From: JBQLZO01 sp052168315
GTDB lineage: Bacteria; Planctomycetota; Phycisphaerae; Phycisphaerales; UBA1924
Length of the DNA: 64,000 nucleotides
Reading direction: 5' to 3'
Assembly (NCBI GenBank): GCA_052168315.1
Contig: JBQLZO010000052.1
Location: forward strand, 1 to 64,000
Part shown: piece by piece, positions 34,379-44,774 of the stretch
Layout: every line of letters starts with the position of its first letter
Position numbering within the stretch: position 1 is the first letter of the stretch
Made by a program: the position numbers and the translations under genes
Notes under the pieces: generated by a model
Told to the model about the DNA's origin: nothing
What the model saw: the letters and a program-made list of their open reading frames with translations, nothing else
Databases searched by the model: none

Positions 34379-35848
34379 ATGAAGCGTGGATGGACCGGTT
34401 CGACGATTCGGAGCGCGGCGATCGGGTGCGGGGCGCTGCTGGGGCTTGGATTCAGTGGTCCGGCGCTGGCTCAGGGCACACCCGAGCAGCCGGTGCCGCA
34501 CGGCGGGGGCGGAGCGGTGCTGTTCGAGGGTGAGCCGTATGAGGTGCGCGATCTTGGTCTCGTGCTGTATCTGCCAGTGGGTTGCACGGTGAGTCGTTCC
34601 TATATTCCGGGCGGCATGCAGGCATTAGCGATCGAGCCCGATGCCGAGTCGTGGACGATGCGCGCGTATGTCGAGCGGGTCACGGATGCGAGCCTGACGC
34701 CGGCGGTATACCTGGACCGCGTGATCGAGCAGCACCACGCGGCGCGAGCGCGGAACGCTCCCCCGATCAATGGACGAGCGCCGCTTCCCTATTCGGTGGT
34801 GGACCGCACTGACGAGTTGCGGGTTGGTGATCTGTCGGGCTCGCGCGCGTACCTGGAGGTTCCGGGGAGCGGCACGGCGGTGGCGTCCGGGTACGCGGTG
34901 TTCAGGCTTGGGAACCGCGAGTTCCTGATGTTCCAGATCGACAGCGAGCCGGAGGGCTTTGCCCGATCGCGGGCGGTGTTCGAGACGATCATCGCGGCGT
35001 CGACTTTCAATCGTCCGGATCCGGAAGAGCAGGCGGAGCGTGCGGCGTCGCTCGCGGCGGGTGAGCGGTTTCTTGAGGGTCTGACAGCGCAGGATCTGGA
35101 AGCGGCGCTGCCATCGGGGGTTGTGCTCCTGCGGCTCTATGAGCCGGCGAAGACGAACACGGATGCGGATGCGCGGGAACTGGGATATCAGCGCGTGGAT
35201 CTTCGGACGGGTCAATTGGGTGAGGTGACGGGCCGGCCGAGGCATACCTGGACGCCTGCCGAGCGGCGGTTCGGGTTCCTCGCGACGGTTGACGGTCGGT
35301 TTCTGGACTCCGGTCGGGTGATCGATGTGAACGCGCAGATGTACCTGTCGCGCGATCGGCGGGAGGAGACCTGGTCGCTGGTCACGACGGTGACGGGGAT
35401 GAACCATGAGAAGGGCGTCGAGGAGTCGGTCTCGAACACGCAGACGCTGATCCGGAATGGGGAGCGTCTGACGAGCCGGACGCTGGTCCCGAATCAGCCG
35501 CCGTTGATCCGCGACTGGGTGCTGCCGGACCGCGGGTTTCTGTCTGGCGTGGAGACCTACCTGTTGCCACGGCTGGTGGCCGCGGCGGAACTGGGGGTGC
35601 CGTTCTCGTTCTATCACTTCCACACGGTGCGCGGGTCGCTCTCGCTGCGGCGGGACACCTTTGTGAAGACGGCGACGGGGTGGACGCGTGAGGAGCTGCG
35701 GTCGGAGCTCGATCAGCCGCAGCACGGGGTGTACACCTCGGAAGGCGAGCTGATTCGGACGACGCTGGCGAACGGGACGGTGATCGAGCCGATCGAGCCG
35801 CAGCGGCTGCTTCGGCTCTGGAAGGACAAGGGACTTCCGGTGCGGTGA
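34379..35848 (+). CDS. Secreted protein of unknown function
   Basis: 489 aa. Signal peptide: basic MKRGWTG, a hydrophobic AAIGCGALLGLGFSGPALA stretch, cleavage expected after ALA (about residue 31). The rest has no recognised family: an N-terminal domain of about 170 residues (YEVRDLGLVLYLPVGC, MRAYVERVTDASLTPAVYLD), then a region rich in beta-strand-like segments with WSLVTTVTGMNHEKG and WVLPDRGFLSGVETYLLP. The start was chosen because GGAG lies 6 nt upstream of ATG 34379; an ATG four codons earlier is possible. It converges with the CopA gene, 26 nt away. Confidence 0.8.
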   Translation: MKRGWTGSTIRSAAIGCGALLGLGFSGPALAQGTPEQPVPHGGGGAVLFEGEPYEVRDLGLVLYLPVGCTVSRSYIPGGMQALAIEPDAESWTMRAYVERVTDASLTPAVYLDRVIEQHHAARARNAPPINGRAPLPYSVVDRTDELRVGDLSGSRAYLEVPGSGTAVASGYAVFRLGNREFLMFQIDSEPEGFARSRAVFETIIAASTFNRPDPEEQAERAASLAAGERFLEGLTAQDLEAALPSGVVLLRLYEPAKTNTDADARELGYQRVDLRTGQLGEVTGRPRHTWTPAERRFGFLATVDGRFLDSGRVIDVNAQMYLSRDRREETWSLVTTVTGMNHEKGVEESVSNTQTLIRNGERLTSRTLVPNQPPLIRDWVLPDRGFLSGVETYLLPRLVAAAELGVPFSFYHFHTVRGSLSLRRDTFVKTATGWTREELRSELDQPQHGVYTSEGELIRTTLANGTVIEPIEPQRLLRLWKDKGLPVR

Positions 35849-35874
35849 TCCGGCGTGCGGGACGGGGTAGGTGA

Positions 35875-38139
35875 CTAATCGAGGGTGAAGGCTCGGAGCG
35901 ATCGGGCGAGCAGCGCGGAGTTGCCGACGACGCAGATGTTGCTCAGCGCCATGGCGATGGCGGCGACGAGCGGGCCGTGGTGGCCCAGGAGCCCGAGCGC
36001 GGCGGCGGGGATGGCGAAGGTGTTGTAGGCGAACGCGAGCGCGAGGTTGGTCCTGATCGCGGCGAGCGTTTTCTTTCCGATGGCGAGCAGCATGGGGATG
36101 GCCATGAGCCGCTCTCCGGGGACGATCGCGTCCGAGGATTCGATGGCGGCGGCGGTGCCGGACCCGATGGCGATGGCGATGCCCCCGAGCGATGAGGCTT
36201 GGGCTAGGGCGGGGGCATCGTTGATGCCATCGCCGACCATCGCGACGGGGGCGGATCGGGGGTCCTCGGCCAGTCGGGCGATCTCGTCGAGCTTGTCCTG
36301 TGGCGAGAGTTCGGGCATGGCCGAGGTGCGTTCGAGGCCGACGGCCGAGGCGATCGCGTGGACGGGCGAGGCGCGGTCGCCCGAGAGCATGCGCAGGATG
36401 ACCCCCTGTCGGCGGAGTGCCTGGATGGCCCGGGACGCGTCGGGGCGTGGCTCATCGCGGAGGGCGATGGCGCCGAGGCATTCGTCGTCGCGGAGTACGA
36501 GGCTGAGTGAGGCGCCCGCATCGTCGGGCGCGGACTCGAATCGCTCGGTGTCGATGCCGGCGGCGCGGGCCGCGCTGAGCGAAAGAATGCGGATGCGCTG
36601 GGCGTCGATGGTTCCTGACATGCCGGCGCCGGGGCGTTCCTCGTGATCGGCGGCTTCGGGGATGGCGAGGTGGCGCTGGCGTGCCGCGGCATGGATCGCA
36701 CGGGCGATGGGGTGGCTGGAGGGCGCGCAGATGGCCGCGGCGAGCGCGAGGTGGTGGTCGTCGGCGCGGATGACCCTTGGACGCCCGGCGGTGATGGTTC
36801 CGGTCTTGTCGAAGACGATGCACTTGATGTCGGCGGCGCGTTGGAGCGCGGCCGCGTCGCGGAGGAACACGGCGTGGCGGGCCGCGCCCCCCACTCCCGC
36901 CATGACGGCCAGCGGCGTGGCGAGCCCGAGGGCGCAGGGGCAGGCGATGACGAGCACGGTGGCGGCGATGATGAGCGCTTCGGCGGGCGGGATGCCGATG
37001 GCGAGCCACCAGATGAGGAACGACAGGGTTGCGATCGCGAGGATGGCGGGCACGAAGATCGCGGTGATGCGGTCGGCGAGGCGCTGGGCGGGCGGGCTGG
37101 ACGCGCGGGCCCGTTCGATCATGGCCGCGATGCGCGCGATGGTTGTGGAGCGTCCATCGACGGTCGCCCGAAGGATCACGGGCGGCCCGGTGTTGATCGC
37201 GCCGGCGACGGCGGTCTCGCCCGGGGCTCGCTCGACGGGGATCGACTCTCCGGTGACGATCGACTCGTCGAACGATGATGCCCGGTCGACCAGGGTGGCA
37301 TCGACGGGGATGCGCTCGCCGGTGGGCACGAGGATGAGGTCGCCGGGCGAGAGGCGATCGGTGGGGGTGGGCTTCGGACTCCGGTCGTGCTCGGACTCGA
37401 GCTTGAGTGCCGTGTGCGGCTGGGCTTCGAGCACCGCGCGGGTGTCGGTGGTGGTGAGTTTGGCGAGGCGTGACTCGAAGAGCCTCCCGATGGCGATCAG
37501 TGTGAGCAGCGCTGCGGCCTCGGCGAAGTAGACGGGCGCGTGCTCTTCGGTGCGGGCCCATTGGATGAGCGCTGCCCACGAGACGAGCAGCGCGGCGGAG
37601 GCGCCCAAGGCGACGAGCGTGTCCATCGTGGCGGTCGGCGCGCGGAGCGCCCGGACAGCGCCTGTGAAGAACGGCCAGCCGACGGTGATCGCGGCCGTGG
37701 TGCCGAGGATGGCGGAGACCCAGAGCATCTCGGGCATCGGGATGCCCAGCGGCTCGTGGAACCAGTGGAGCGTCTTGAGGGGGACGACGATGCAGATCCC
37801 CAGCAGGACGCGCCAGCGCCATGGCGAGCGTCGGAGGTCCTGGCGGGTGCGCTCGGATGCGGGGTCGTGGAGCGCGGCGGATCCGGCGTTGGTGGTTGGG
37901 TCGGTTCGCCCCGCGGGGCGGGCTTCGAAGCCAAGGTTGTTGATGGCCTCGGCCAGGGTGCGGGAGTCGAGGCCATGCCCGGTGATGGTGGCACGCTCGG
38001 CGGGGAGGCTGACGGTGACGCTTGTGACGCCCGGCTGGCGGGCGAGGACCCTTTCGACGCGTGCGACGCAGCTGGCGCAGTGCATGCCGGTGACTGCGAG
38101 GGCGAGTTCGGTGGGAGGTGAGTCCGTTTGCGGTGGCAC
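35875..38139 (-). CDS. copA: Heavy-metal (Cu+-type) P-type ATPase
   Basis: About 754 aa. One N-terminal metal-binding domain with GMHCASC (residues 18-24), then P1B ATPase parts: TGES in DESIVTGESIPVER, CPC in TM6 (residues 400-402, IACPCALGLATP), DKTGT with phosphorylated Asp about 444, SSHPIARAI, and GDGINDAPAL. TM7 has AFAYNTF, and TM8 has MALSNICVVGNS, close to the Cu+ pattern. Probable role: export of monovalent copper, ATP driven. The start is uncertain: GTG at 38139 or GTG at 38169, neither with a ribosome binding site. 83 nt downstream of priA on the same strand. Confidence 0.92.
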   Translation of the reverse strand: MPPQTDSPPTELALAVTGMHCASCVARVERVLARQPGVTSVTVSLPAERATITGHGLDSRTLAEAINNLGFEARPAGRTDPTTNAGSAALHDPASERTRQDLRRSPWRWRVLLGICIVVPLKTLHWFHEPLGIPMPEMLWVSAILGTTAAITVGWPFFTGAVRALRAPTATMDTLVALGASAALLVSWAALIQWARTEEHAPVYFAEAAALLTLIAIGRLFESRLAKLTTTDTRAVLEAQPHTALKLESEHDRSPKPTPTDRLSPGDLILVPTGERIPVDATLVDRASSFDESIVTGESIPVERAPGETAVAGAINTGPPVILRATVDGRSTTIARIAAMIERARASSPPAQRLADRITAIFVPAILAIATLSFLIWWLAIGIPPAEALIIAATVLVIACPCALGLATPLAVMAGVGGAARHAVFLRDAAALQRAADIKCIVFDKTGTITAGRPRVIRADDHHLALAAAICAPSSHPIARAIHAAARQRHLAIPEAADHEERPGAGMSGTIDAQRIRILSLSAARAAGIDTERFESAPDDAGASLSLVLRDDECLGAIALRDEPRPDASRAIQALRRQGVILRMLSGDRASPVHAIASAVGLERTSAMPELSPQDKLDEIARLAEDPRSAPVAMVGDGINDAPALAQASSLGGIAIAIGSGTAAAIESSDAIVPGERLMAIPMLLAIGKKTLAAIRTNLALAFAYNTFAIPAAALGLLGHHGPLVAAIAMALSNICVVGNSALLARSLRAFTLD

Positions 38140-38222
38140 GAGTGAGTCTATGGGGTGCGATGAGCGCACGGGTGCGCTGATTGGGGCTTCGCCGGTTGCG
38201 GCTTGATGGGAGTGCGGCGTAG

Positions 38223-40745
38223 TCAGAGGAGGGCGATGGGGTCGACATCGACGGTCATGTGCGCATCGCTGGTGATGGCGTTGCGGGTGCGGAGGGCGGC
38301 GAGGGCGTTCTGGATCGGGGCCGGGGATGGGGCGTGCAGGTCGACGGACCAGCGGTAGTGGTCGTTGAGCCTGGAGAAGGCGCAGGGCGCGGGGCTTCGG
38401 ATGATCAGGGATGGGATCTTGAGCCCGGTGGCGGCTCGGTAGACGCCCCACGCGGAGGCCTCGGCCTTCTCGGGCTTTGGATCGCGTGTGACGATGCGGG
38501 CCATGCGGGCGACGGGCGGGAGTGCGGCGGCGGTGCGGTCTGCGAGTTCGCGCTGCGCGAAGGCGGGGAAGTCGTGGCGGGCGGCGGCGCGGATGGCGGG
38601 CTCCTGGGGATTCATGGTCTGGACGATGACGCGGGCGGCGCGGGCGTGGAGCGAGCGGCCGGCGCGGCCGGCGACCTGGGCGACGAGTTGGAAGGTGCGT
38701 TCGGCGGCGCGGAAGTCGGGGAGGTTGATGGCGGTGTCGGCGTTGATGACGCCGACGAGCGTGACGCTCGGGAAGTCGAGGCCCTTGGCGATCATCTGGG
38801 TGCCGAGCAGGACGCGGACCTGCCCCGCGGCGAATCGTTCGAGCGCGCCGAAGTAATGCTCGGCGGTGCGCATGGAATCGGAGTCGAGCCTGAGCAGGGT
38901 GTCGCCCTCGACGAGGGATGGGAACTTGCGCGCGAGTTCCTCCTCGACGCGCTGGGTTCCGAATCCGAGGTGGGTGAGCTTTTTGCCGCAGGTGGGGCAG
39001 AGAGACGGGCGGATCCGCTCGGCGAGGCAGTGGTGGCACTTGACGGTGTTGGGGAGCGCTTTGCCGGGGTGCTTCGGAGCGCGGTGCTCGACGAGCGTTG
39101 CATCGCAGTGGTCGCATTCGAGGACCCAGGCGCAGTGGGGATCTGGGCAGGCGAGGTAGTGCGCGTATCCGCGGCGGTTGAGCAGGAGGATGGCTTGGTC
39201 GTTGGCGGCGATGGTGTCGGTGAGGGCCCGTTCGAGGGTTGGGCCGATGGCGTGGAGCTGGTGGCGGTCGGTGGTGCGGGCCTGTCGCTCGGCGTTGAGG
39301 TCGACGACTTCGACACGAGGGAGTCGGGCGCCGGCGACGCGTTCGGGGAGCGTGAGCAGGGAATAGCGGGGTGGTGTGAGCGTGGTCTCGCGGACGGGGG
39401 AAGAAGCGGGCGGCTGCCTCACGGCGTTGTGCCATGACTCCAGGCTCGGGGTGGCCGAGCCGAGGAGCACGGGGCAGGCGGCGAGTTGTGCGCGTTTGAT
39501 TGCGACATCGCGGGCGTGGTAGCGGGGTGCCTGGTCCTGCTTGTAGGAGGCGTCGTGTTCCTCATCGACGATGATGAGCCCGAGCGGAGGCGTGGCGGGG
39601 GAGGGTGGATCGCTCGGATCATCGCTTGGGGCGGGCGAGCGGTGCGAGAGGGGGGCGAAGATCGCGGAGCGCGCGCCGACGACGACCCGGACCAGCCCCT
39701 TCGCGACGCGGTTCCATTCCTGGTGTCGCTGCGCGGGGGTGAGCCCTGAGTGGAGCACCGCGACGCCCTGTGCGGCGAAGCGGGCCTGGAATCGTCCGGC
39801 GGTCTGTGGGGTCAGGGAGATCTCGGGGACGAGGACGATGGCCGATTCGTCCCGTTCGATGACGCGCTGGAGGATGGAGAGGTAGACCTCGGTCTTGCCG
39901 GAGCCGGTGATGCCGAAGAGGAGATGGGGCGCGAACGACCCGAGAGTGGCGATGACGGCGTCTGTGGCGACGGCCTGGTGTTCGGTGAGTGGATGGGGCG
40001 AGTCCTTGGCTGCGGGCCTGCTGGCCCAGCGGGCGTGGACGATGGCCTCTGTGCGCTCCCGGAGGATGCCCATCTTGATGAGCTTGTTGAGCGGGGCGGT
40101 GGTCTTGAGCCCGAGTTCATCGCGGAATTCCTTCAGCGGAAGAGGCTGGGCGTCGGCGGGGCGGGCGCGGAGGGCTTCCCATGCGGCCTGGAGGGAGGGT
40201 GTGAGTTGCGTCACAAGCGGTTGTGCGCCGGTGGGCTCGATGAGCGTGACGGAGCGCTGCCCGACGGATTTCTTGACCGATGCGGGCTGCATCGCGGCGA
40301 GGACCATGCCGATCGGGCACGCGTAGTAGCGCGAGAGCCAGCGTGCGAGGGGCACGAGGTGGGCGGGGAATCCGCCCGGAGCGCGGGCGATGATGGGCTT
40401 GATCTTACGGATCTTGACGCCGAGTTCTGCTTCAAGTTCTTTGGTGCCAACGGGTTGCGCGGAGTCGAGCGATTCAAATCGCTTGGGCAAGGGGCCGCGG
40501 AGTCTCTCGAGAACGATTCCGGGAGCCGATGAGTTGCCGCGTCCGAGGGGGATCAGGACGCGGTGGCCGGGCTGGAGGTCGGCCAGTTCTGGCGGAATGG
40601 CGTAGGTGAGCCCGTCGGGAAGATCGATGGCTCGCTCGGGTGCGACCCTGACAAATCCGGCGACCTCGGCTTTGGATGGACTCGGGTTGGAGCGTTGCCC
40701 CGGCGGTTCTTGTGGTCGATGTTCGCCGAAGAGTGAGCCGCCCAT
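38223..40745 (-). CDS. priA: Primosomal protein N' (PriA helicase)
   Basis: 840 aa. Restarts stalled replication forks by a 3'-5' helicase activity. Motifs: Walker A GITGSGKTEVYL (about 277), DEEHDASYKQDQAPRYHARD (motif II region), LLGSATPSLESW (motif III), the eight-Cys zinc region (CPDPHC, CDHC, CHHC, CPTCG at about 520-590), and FPSVTLVGVINAD with QVAGRAGR (motifs V/VI). N-terminal DNA-binding domain DLPDGLTYAIP. Longer than E. coli PriA (732 aa). TACCCT lies 9 nt before the ATG at 40745. Confidence 0.96.
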   Translation of the reverse strand: MGGSLFGEHRPQEPPGQRSNPSPSKAEVAGFVRVAPERAIDLPDGLTYAIPPELADLQPGHRVLIPLGRGNSSAPGIVLERLRGPLPKRFESLDSAQPVGTKELEAELGVKIRKIKPIIARAPGGFPAHLVPLARWLSRYYACPIGMVLAAMQPASVKKSVGQRSVTLIEPTGAQPLVTQLTPSLQAAWEALRARPADAQPLPLKEFRDELGLKTTAPLNKLIKMGILRERTEAIVHARWASRPAAKDSPHPLTEHQAVATDAVIATLGSFAPHLLFGITGSGKTEVYLSILQRVIERDESAIVLVPEISLTPQTAGRFQARFAAQGVAVLHSGLTPAQRHQEWNRVAKGLVRVVVGARSAIFAPLSHRSPAPSDDPSDPPSPATPPLGLIIVDEEHDASYKQDQAPRYHARDVAIKRAQLAACPVLLGSATPSLESWHNAVRQPPASSPVRETTLTPPRYSLLTLPERVAGARLPRVEVVDLNAERQARTTDRHQLHAIGPTLERALTDTIAANDQAILLLNRRGYAHYLACPDPHCAWVLECDHCDATLVEHRAPKHPGKALPNTVKCHHCLAERIRPSLCPTCGKKLTHLGFGTQRVEEELARKFPSLVEGDTLLRLDSDSMRTAEHYFGALERFAAGQVRVLLGTQMIAKGLDFPSVTLVGVINADTAINLPDFRAAERTFQLVAQVAGRAGRSLHARAARVIVQTMNPQEPAIRAAARHDFPAFAQRELADRTAAALPPVARMARIVTRDPKPEKAEASAWGVYRAATGLKIPSLIIRSPAPCAFSRLNDHYRWSVDLHAPSPAPIQNALAALRTRNAITSDAHMTVDVDPIALL

Positions 40746-40754
40746 GGATGGGGG

Positions 40755-40760
40755 AGGGTA
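40755..40760 (-). promoter_or_regulatory. -10-like TACCCT 9 nt before the priA start
   Basis: TACCCT on the minus strand is followed by CCCCCATCC and the ATG. No ribosome binding site. Belongs to the series of near-start hexamers in this window. Confidence 0.3.
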
Positions 40761-41246
40761 GTTGGTCGGCGCGTGCCGGTGGTGGAACAGATTGGAGGTC
40801 TGGGCGGGTGCGGGAGGGGTGTTGGCGGGGTGCGGTCCTGAAAAGAGTCAGTTGAACGAGGGGCTCGCGATGGGGAAGTGGAACCGGAGGACGGTTGCGG
40901 GCTCATTGGGGCACAGGTATCGTCCGCGCCGGTTTCCGGATGGGCATCGGTGACGCGTCGAGAGCGTGTCGCGGATGCAACCGGATGGAAACAGCGCGTG
41001 CGGCTGGTGTGCCGGCGTTCGTGGTGTTCGTTTCGCTGGAGTGTCAGCGGAGCGTGGCCGGGGCGTCGGGCGTGCGTCGCGGGCGATCACGCATGACACC
41101 CGGGTGGCGCGACGCCATTCGTGGTTCGGGGCCTTCGACCTCTCGTTTCTCCTGCTGGCCTTTGCGCGGGACGAGCGAGCGGACGGCGGCTCCGGTCCCG
41201 AAGGTTCGCCGACGCGGAATGGCCTTTGCCAATGTGGAGACGACGC
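40761..41246. other. Divergent intergenic region between priA and the secretin gene
   Basis: About 490 nt with no gene I can support. The secretin frame is open into it from 41121 but without start-site signals. No clear sigma-70 promoter was found on the plus strand. Confidence 0.5.
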
Positions 41247-44200
41247 ATGTTCAACGGTGTGTTTCGGCGGACGATGGACCAAGACATGGCCCTGCTTGGG
41301 GACGCGACGGGCGGCCCCGGGAGCGGATCCCAGGGAAGGGCGCTCGGCGGGCATCTTGGTGGGAAGCCTTCGGCGTCCGTTTCACCGCGCGGGCGGGCCG
41401 GATCGCTGGGAGGCGGGCTTGCCCGAATTCTGGTACCCGCGGCTCTGCTGCTGGTTGCGGGCAATGCGATGGGCGCACCGAGTGCTGAAGAGGTCGCCGA
41501 GCGGGTCCGTGCGGCCGAGGCGTCGCTCCAGGCCGGGGATGTGGTGATCGCGAAGCAGTCGCTCCGGGAGCTGTTCGCGGATGCGGGGAGCTACGACGAG
41601 GCGACGCGTGACCGCCTCCTTGAGCTGCTGCACGCGGCGGACCGCCGGATGCAATTCATGCCGCGGGAGGACATCTCTCTCCAGCACGCGCGGATCGCGC
41701 TTGCGGAGGGGGACCTGCGTCGGGTGGACATGCACGCGGGCGAGGTCTCCCGCTCGAGCCGTGCGTCGACCGAGCAGCGGATCGCGGCGTCGGACCTGAT
41801 GGATGAGGCGGCGCGGCTCCGGGTGGAGCTTGAGCCGATGATCCCGGCTGCGCTGGACCAGGCGGTTCGGGACTTCATTGCGGGGAACTTTGCGGAGTCG
41901 AAGGCGGGGTTCGATTCGGTGCGTCGTTCGGGCGTGGCCCTGTCGTCTCAGCAGGAGTCGACGCTGGAGGGGTATTCGAAGCAGATCGTCGAGCTCGAGC
42001 AGAAGAACGGGCGTCCGTTCGAGGCTGAGTATGTGCCGATGGGCGTGCTCCGCGGCACGGCGGCTCCGGTCGCGGTGCAGGCGGCGGCGGTTGTGACCCC
42101 GGTGGCCATGCAGGATGGTGATCTGCCACCGGGTGGCGGCGGGAGCGGCGATCCGTTCCGTGATGCCGAGCGGGTCGATGCGCAGCGTCTGCTCGCCGAG
42201 GCCGAGGCGGCTTTCGAGGCGGGTCGTTACGCGGAGGCCCAGGGGAAGCTGGAGCAGCTGAATACGGTGTACCGCGGGTCGCTGAGCAACACGGAGGTCG
42301 AGAAGGTCTCTTCGCTGCTGCGTCAGTCTCGCGCTTTCCTGGCGCGTGAGGGCGGCGGGCTGGTCGATCGTGAACTGGACTTGATCGAGATCCAGCGTCA
42401 GCAGGTCACGGCCGAGATCGACGAGCTTCTCCGGCGGGCCCAGGAGGCCTTGGACGCCGGCGATGTGGGTGAGGCCCGTCGCGCGTCGAGCGAGGCGCGG
42501 CTGCGGCTTCGGAACGGTCGCGACCAGAACCTGTTCTCTGAGCCCGAGTTCGAGCGGCGGTCCGACGAGATCGACGAGCTCTTCCTGAACATCGAGTCGA
42601 CCTCGGAGGCGCTGTCGCGCCGCGAGGCCGAGATGCTGGCGGAGGAGCTCCTTTCCGAGCGTGAGAAGCGTGAGCGCGAGATCCAGCAGGAGAAGGTCGC
42701 GCGGATCAATGAGAATCTCGATCGGATCCGCGTGCTGCAGAGCGAGCGTCGGTACGAGGATGCGCTGCAGGTGGTCGACGAGATCCTGTTCCTGGATCCG
42801 AACAACCCGACCGCGCTGCTGATGAAGGACATCCTCCGCGACATCGTGCTGTACACGAGCTACGACGAGGTGCGGCGGACCCGGGACATCCGGATCGCCG
42901 AGGAGATGCTCGAGGGCGAGCGTGGGATGATCATCCCCGACAGCATCATCGACTATCCCGAGGACTGGCCCGAGATCTCGGTGCGCCGCGGCGAGGTCGA
43001 GGCGTTCACGGAGACTCCGGTGGATCGTCGGGTGCTCTCTCAGCTCGAGACGCAGACGATTCCGGCGAACTTCGACGAGAACCGTCTGGAGGATGTGCTG
43101 ACCTTCGTGCAGTCGGTGACGAACCTGAACATCGACGTGGACTGGGACTCGCTGTCGCGGATCGGCATCCGGAAGGACGACCTGGTCTCGCTGGAGCTGC
43201 GGCAGGTGTCGGTCCGGACGCTGCTTGACCGGATCCTCCAGAAGGTCAGCTTCGACGACATCGATCGCGCCGACTGGGCGGTGCAGGATGGGATCGTGGT
43301 CGTCGCGTCGGCCGCGGACCTGAAGAAGAACACATTCATCGTCGTGTACGACATCCGCGACCTGACCTTCCAGCTCCGCGATGCGGGCGCTCCTCCGTCC
43401 ATCGATCTTTCGAGCATCGGCCAGGGCGAGGGTGGCGGCGGCGGCGGCGGTGGCGGCGGCCTGTTCGAGGATGAGGAAGATGAGGAGGACGATCTGCCGA
43501 GCACGGGCGAGCAGATCGAGCAGCTGCTGGACATCATCCAGACGAATATCGATCCGAACGGTTGGGAGCTGACCGGCGGCACGCCGGGCATCGTCCGCGA
43601 GTTCGCGGGCAACCTGGTGATCACGAACACCGCCCGGAACCACCGGCAGATCCAGGGCCTGCTGCGGCAGCTTCGGCAGGTTCGGAACCTGCAGATCTCG
43701 CTCGAGTCGCGGTTCCTGCAGGTCAGCGAGGACTTCTTCGAGCAGATCGGGATCAACCTCGACCTGTACTTCAACGGCACGAACAACCAGGTGGACAGCG
43801 TTCAGAACCAGTTGAACTTCGTGGGCGCCGACCAGATCATTCCGGACACGACGGCGCTGTATCCCTCCGATGTGGTGTTCCGTCCCGACAGCCCGAACCA
43901 GGGCACGGCGACGATCCTGCTTCCCAACGCTGATGGCGTGCTGGCGCCAACGCAGTCGACCTTTGTGATCCCATCGCCGAACGGGCTCTCGGTGATCCCG
44001 GTGGAGCAGAACTCGCTTCAAACGACGACGAGTCTGCTTGAGGGTTCGGCGTTCGCCCAGGCGGTGCTGGCGAACAACCCGGCGCTGGCGACGGCGTTCA
44101 CCTTCCTCGACGATGTGCAGGTGGACTTCCTGCTGGAGGCGACGCAGGCCGACCGGCGGAATGTGTCGCTCTCGTCTCCGCGTCTGACGCTGACGAACGG

Positions 44201-44774
44201 GAACTCGGCGCTGATCCGGGTCGGTACCGAGCAGTCGTATATCCAGGAGGTCACTCCGATCGTCGGCCCGAGCTCGGTGGCGTTCGCGCCACAGCCGGGC
44301 GTGGCGGAAGACGGCTTCCTGTTCTGGGCACAGGGCGTGGTGTCCTCGGACCGGCGGTACGTGACGCTGAACATCCGATTCCAGATCGCCCGGATCGTGG
44401 ACTTCGCGAACGAGCCGGTGTTCGGTGCCGCGGGCGGCGGCGGGGACAACCCCGGCGAGCCGAACCAGGCGTCCGTGAACATCCAGCTTCCGATCGTGAG
44501 CCGGACCTCGATCGACTCGGCGGTGACCGTGCCGGATCGCGGGACGATCCTCCTGGGCGGCCAGCGTCTGAACACGGAGGTCGAGGTTGAGTCGGGCGTT
44601 CCGGTGCTCTCGAAGATCCCGATCCTGAACCGGTTCTTCTCGAACCGGGCGACGGTGAAGGAGCAGAGCACGCTGCTGCTGCTGCTCAAGCCGACGATCC
44701 TGATCCAGGATGAGCTTGAGGATCAGGCGTTCCCGGGTCTGCGTGACCGGCTCGACGCCGGGCTGGGCTTCTGA
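41247..44774 (+). CDS. TPR/coiled-coil secretin (GspD/PilQ-like outer-membrane channel)
   Basis: 1175 aa. ATG at 41247 with GGAG at 41236-41239. A long N-terminus of about 60 residues precedes the hydrophobic RILVPAALLLVAGNAMG signal-like segment. Residues about 75-600 are helical, TPR-like and charged (AEAAFEAGRYAEAQGKLEQL, ALQVVDEILFLDPNNPTALL). A STN/N0-like domain follows (ENRLEDVLTFVQSVTNLNIDVDW, about 610-690), then a Gly-run plus Asp/Glu stretch (about 727-745), an N-domain (GIVREFAGNLVITNTARNHRQIQGLL) and the C-terminal secretin domain with VPDRGTILLGGQR and SGVPVLSKIPILNRFFSNR, ending near LLLLLKPTI. Such proteins form outer-membrane pores for type II secretion or type IV pili. No inner-membrane partner genes are nearby. 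A terminator follows. Confidence 0.92.
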   Translation: MFNGVFRRTMDQDMALLGDATGGPGSGSQGRALGGHLGGKPSASVSPRGRAGSLGGGLARILVPAALLLVAGNAMGAPSAEEVAERVRAAEASLQAGDVVIAKQSLRELFADAGSYDEATRDRLLELLHAADRRMQFMPREDISLQHARIALAEGDLRRVDMHAGEVSRSSRASTEQRIAASDLMDEAARLRVELEPMIPAALDQAVRDFIAGNFAESKAGFDSVRRSGVALSSQQESTLEGYSKQIVELEQKNGRPFEAEYVPMGVLRGTAAPVAVQAAAVVTPVAMQDGDLPPGGGGSGDPFRDAERVDAQRLLAEAEAAFEAGRYAEAQGKLEQLNTVYRGSLSNTEVEKVSSLLRQSRAFLAREGGGLVDRELDLIEIQRQQVTAEIDELLRRAQEALDAGDVGEARRASSEARLRLRNGRDQNLFSEPEFERRSDEIDELFLNIESTSEALSRREAEMLAEELLSEREKREREIQQEKVARINENLDRIRVLQSERRYEDALQVVDEILFLDPNNPTALLMKDILRDIVLYTSYDEVRRTRDIRIAEEMLEGERGMIIPDSIIDYPEDWPEISVRRGEVEAFTETPVDRRVLSQLETQTIPANFDENRLEDVLTFVQSVTNLNIDVDWDSLSRIGIRKDDLVSLELRQVSVRTLLDRILQKVSFDDIDRADWAVQDGIVVVASAADLKKNTFIVVYDIRDLTFQLRDAGAPPSIDLSSIGQGEGGGGGGGGGGLFEDEEDEEDDLPSTGEQIEQLLDIIQTNIDPNGWELTGGTPGIVREFAGNLVITNTARNHRQIQGLLRQLRQVRNLQISLESRFLQVSEDFFEQIGINLDLYFNGTNNQVDSVQNQLNFVGADQIIPDTTALYPSDVVFRPDSPNQGTATILLPNADGVLAPTQSTFVIPSPNGLSVIPVEQNSLQTTTSLLEGSAFAQAVLANNPALATAFTFLDDVQVDFLLEATQADRRNVSLSSPRLTLTNGNSALIRVGTEQSYIQEVTPIVGPSSVAFAPQPGVAEDGFLFWAQGVVSSDRRYVTLNIRFQIARIVDFANEPVFGAAGGGGDNPGEPNQASVNIQLPIVSRTSIDSAVTVPDRGTILLGGQRLNTEVEVESGVPVLSKIPILNRFFSNRATVKEQSTLLLLLKPTILIQDELEDQAFPGLRDRLDAGLGF

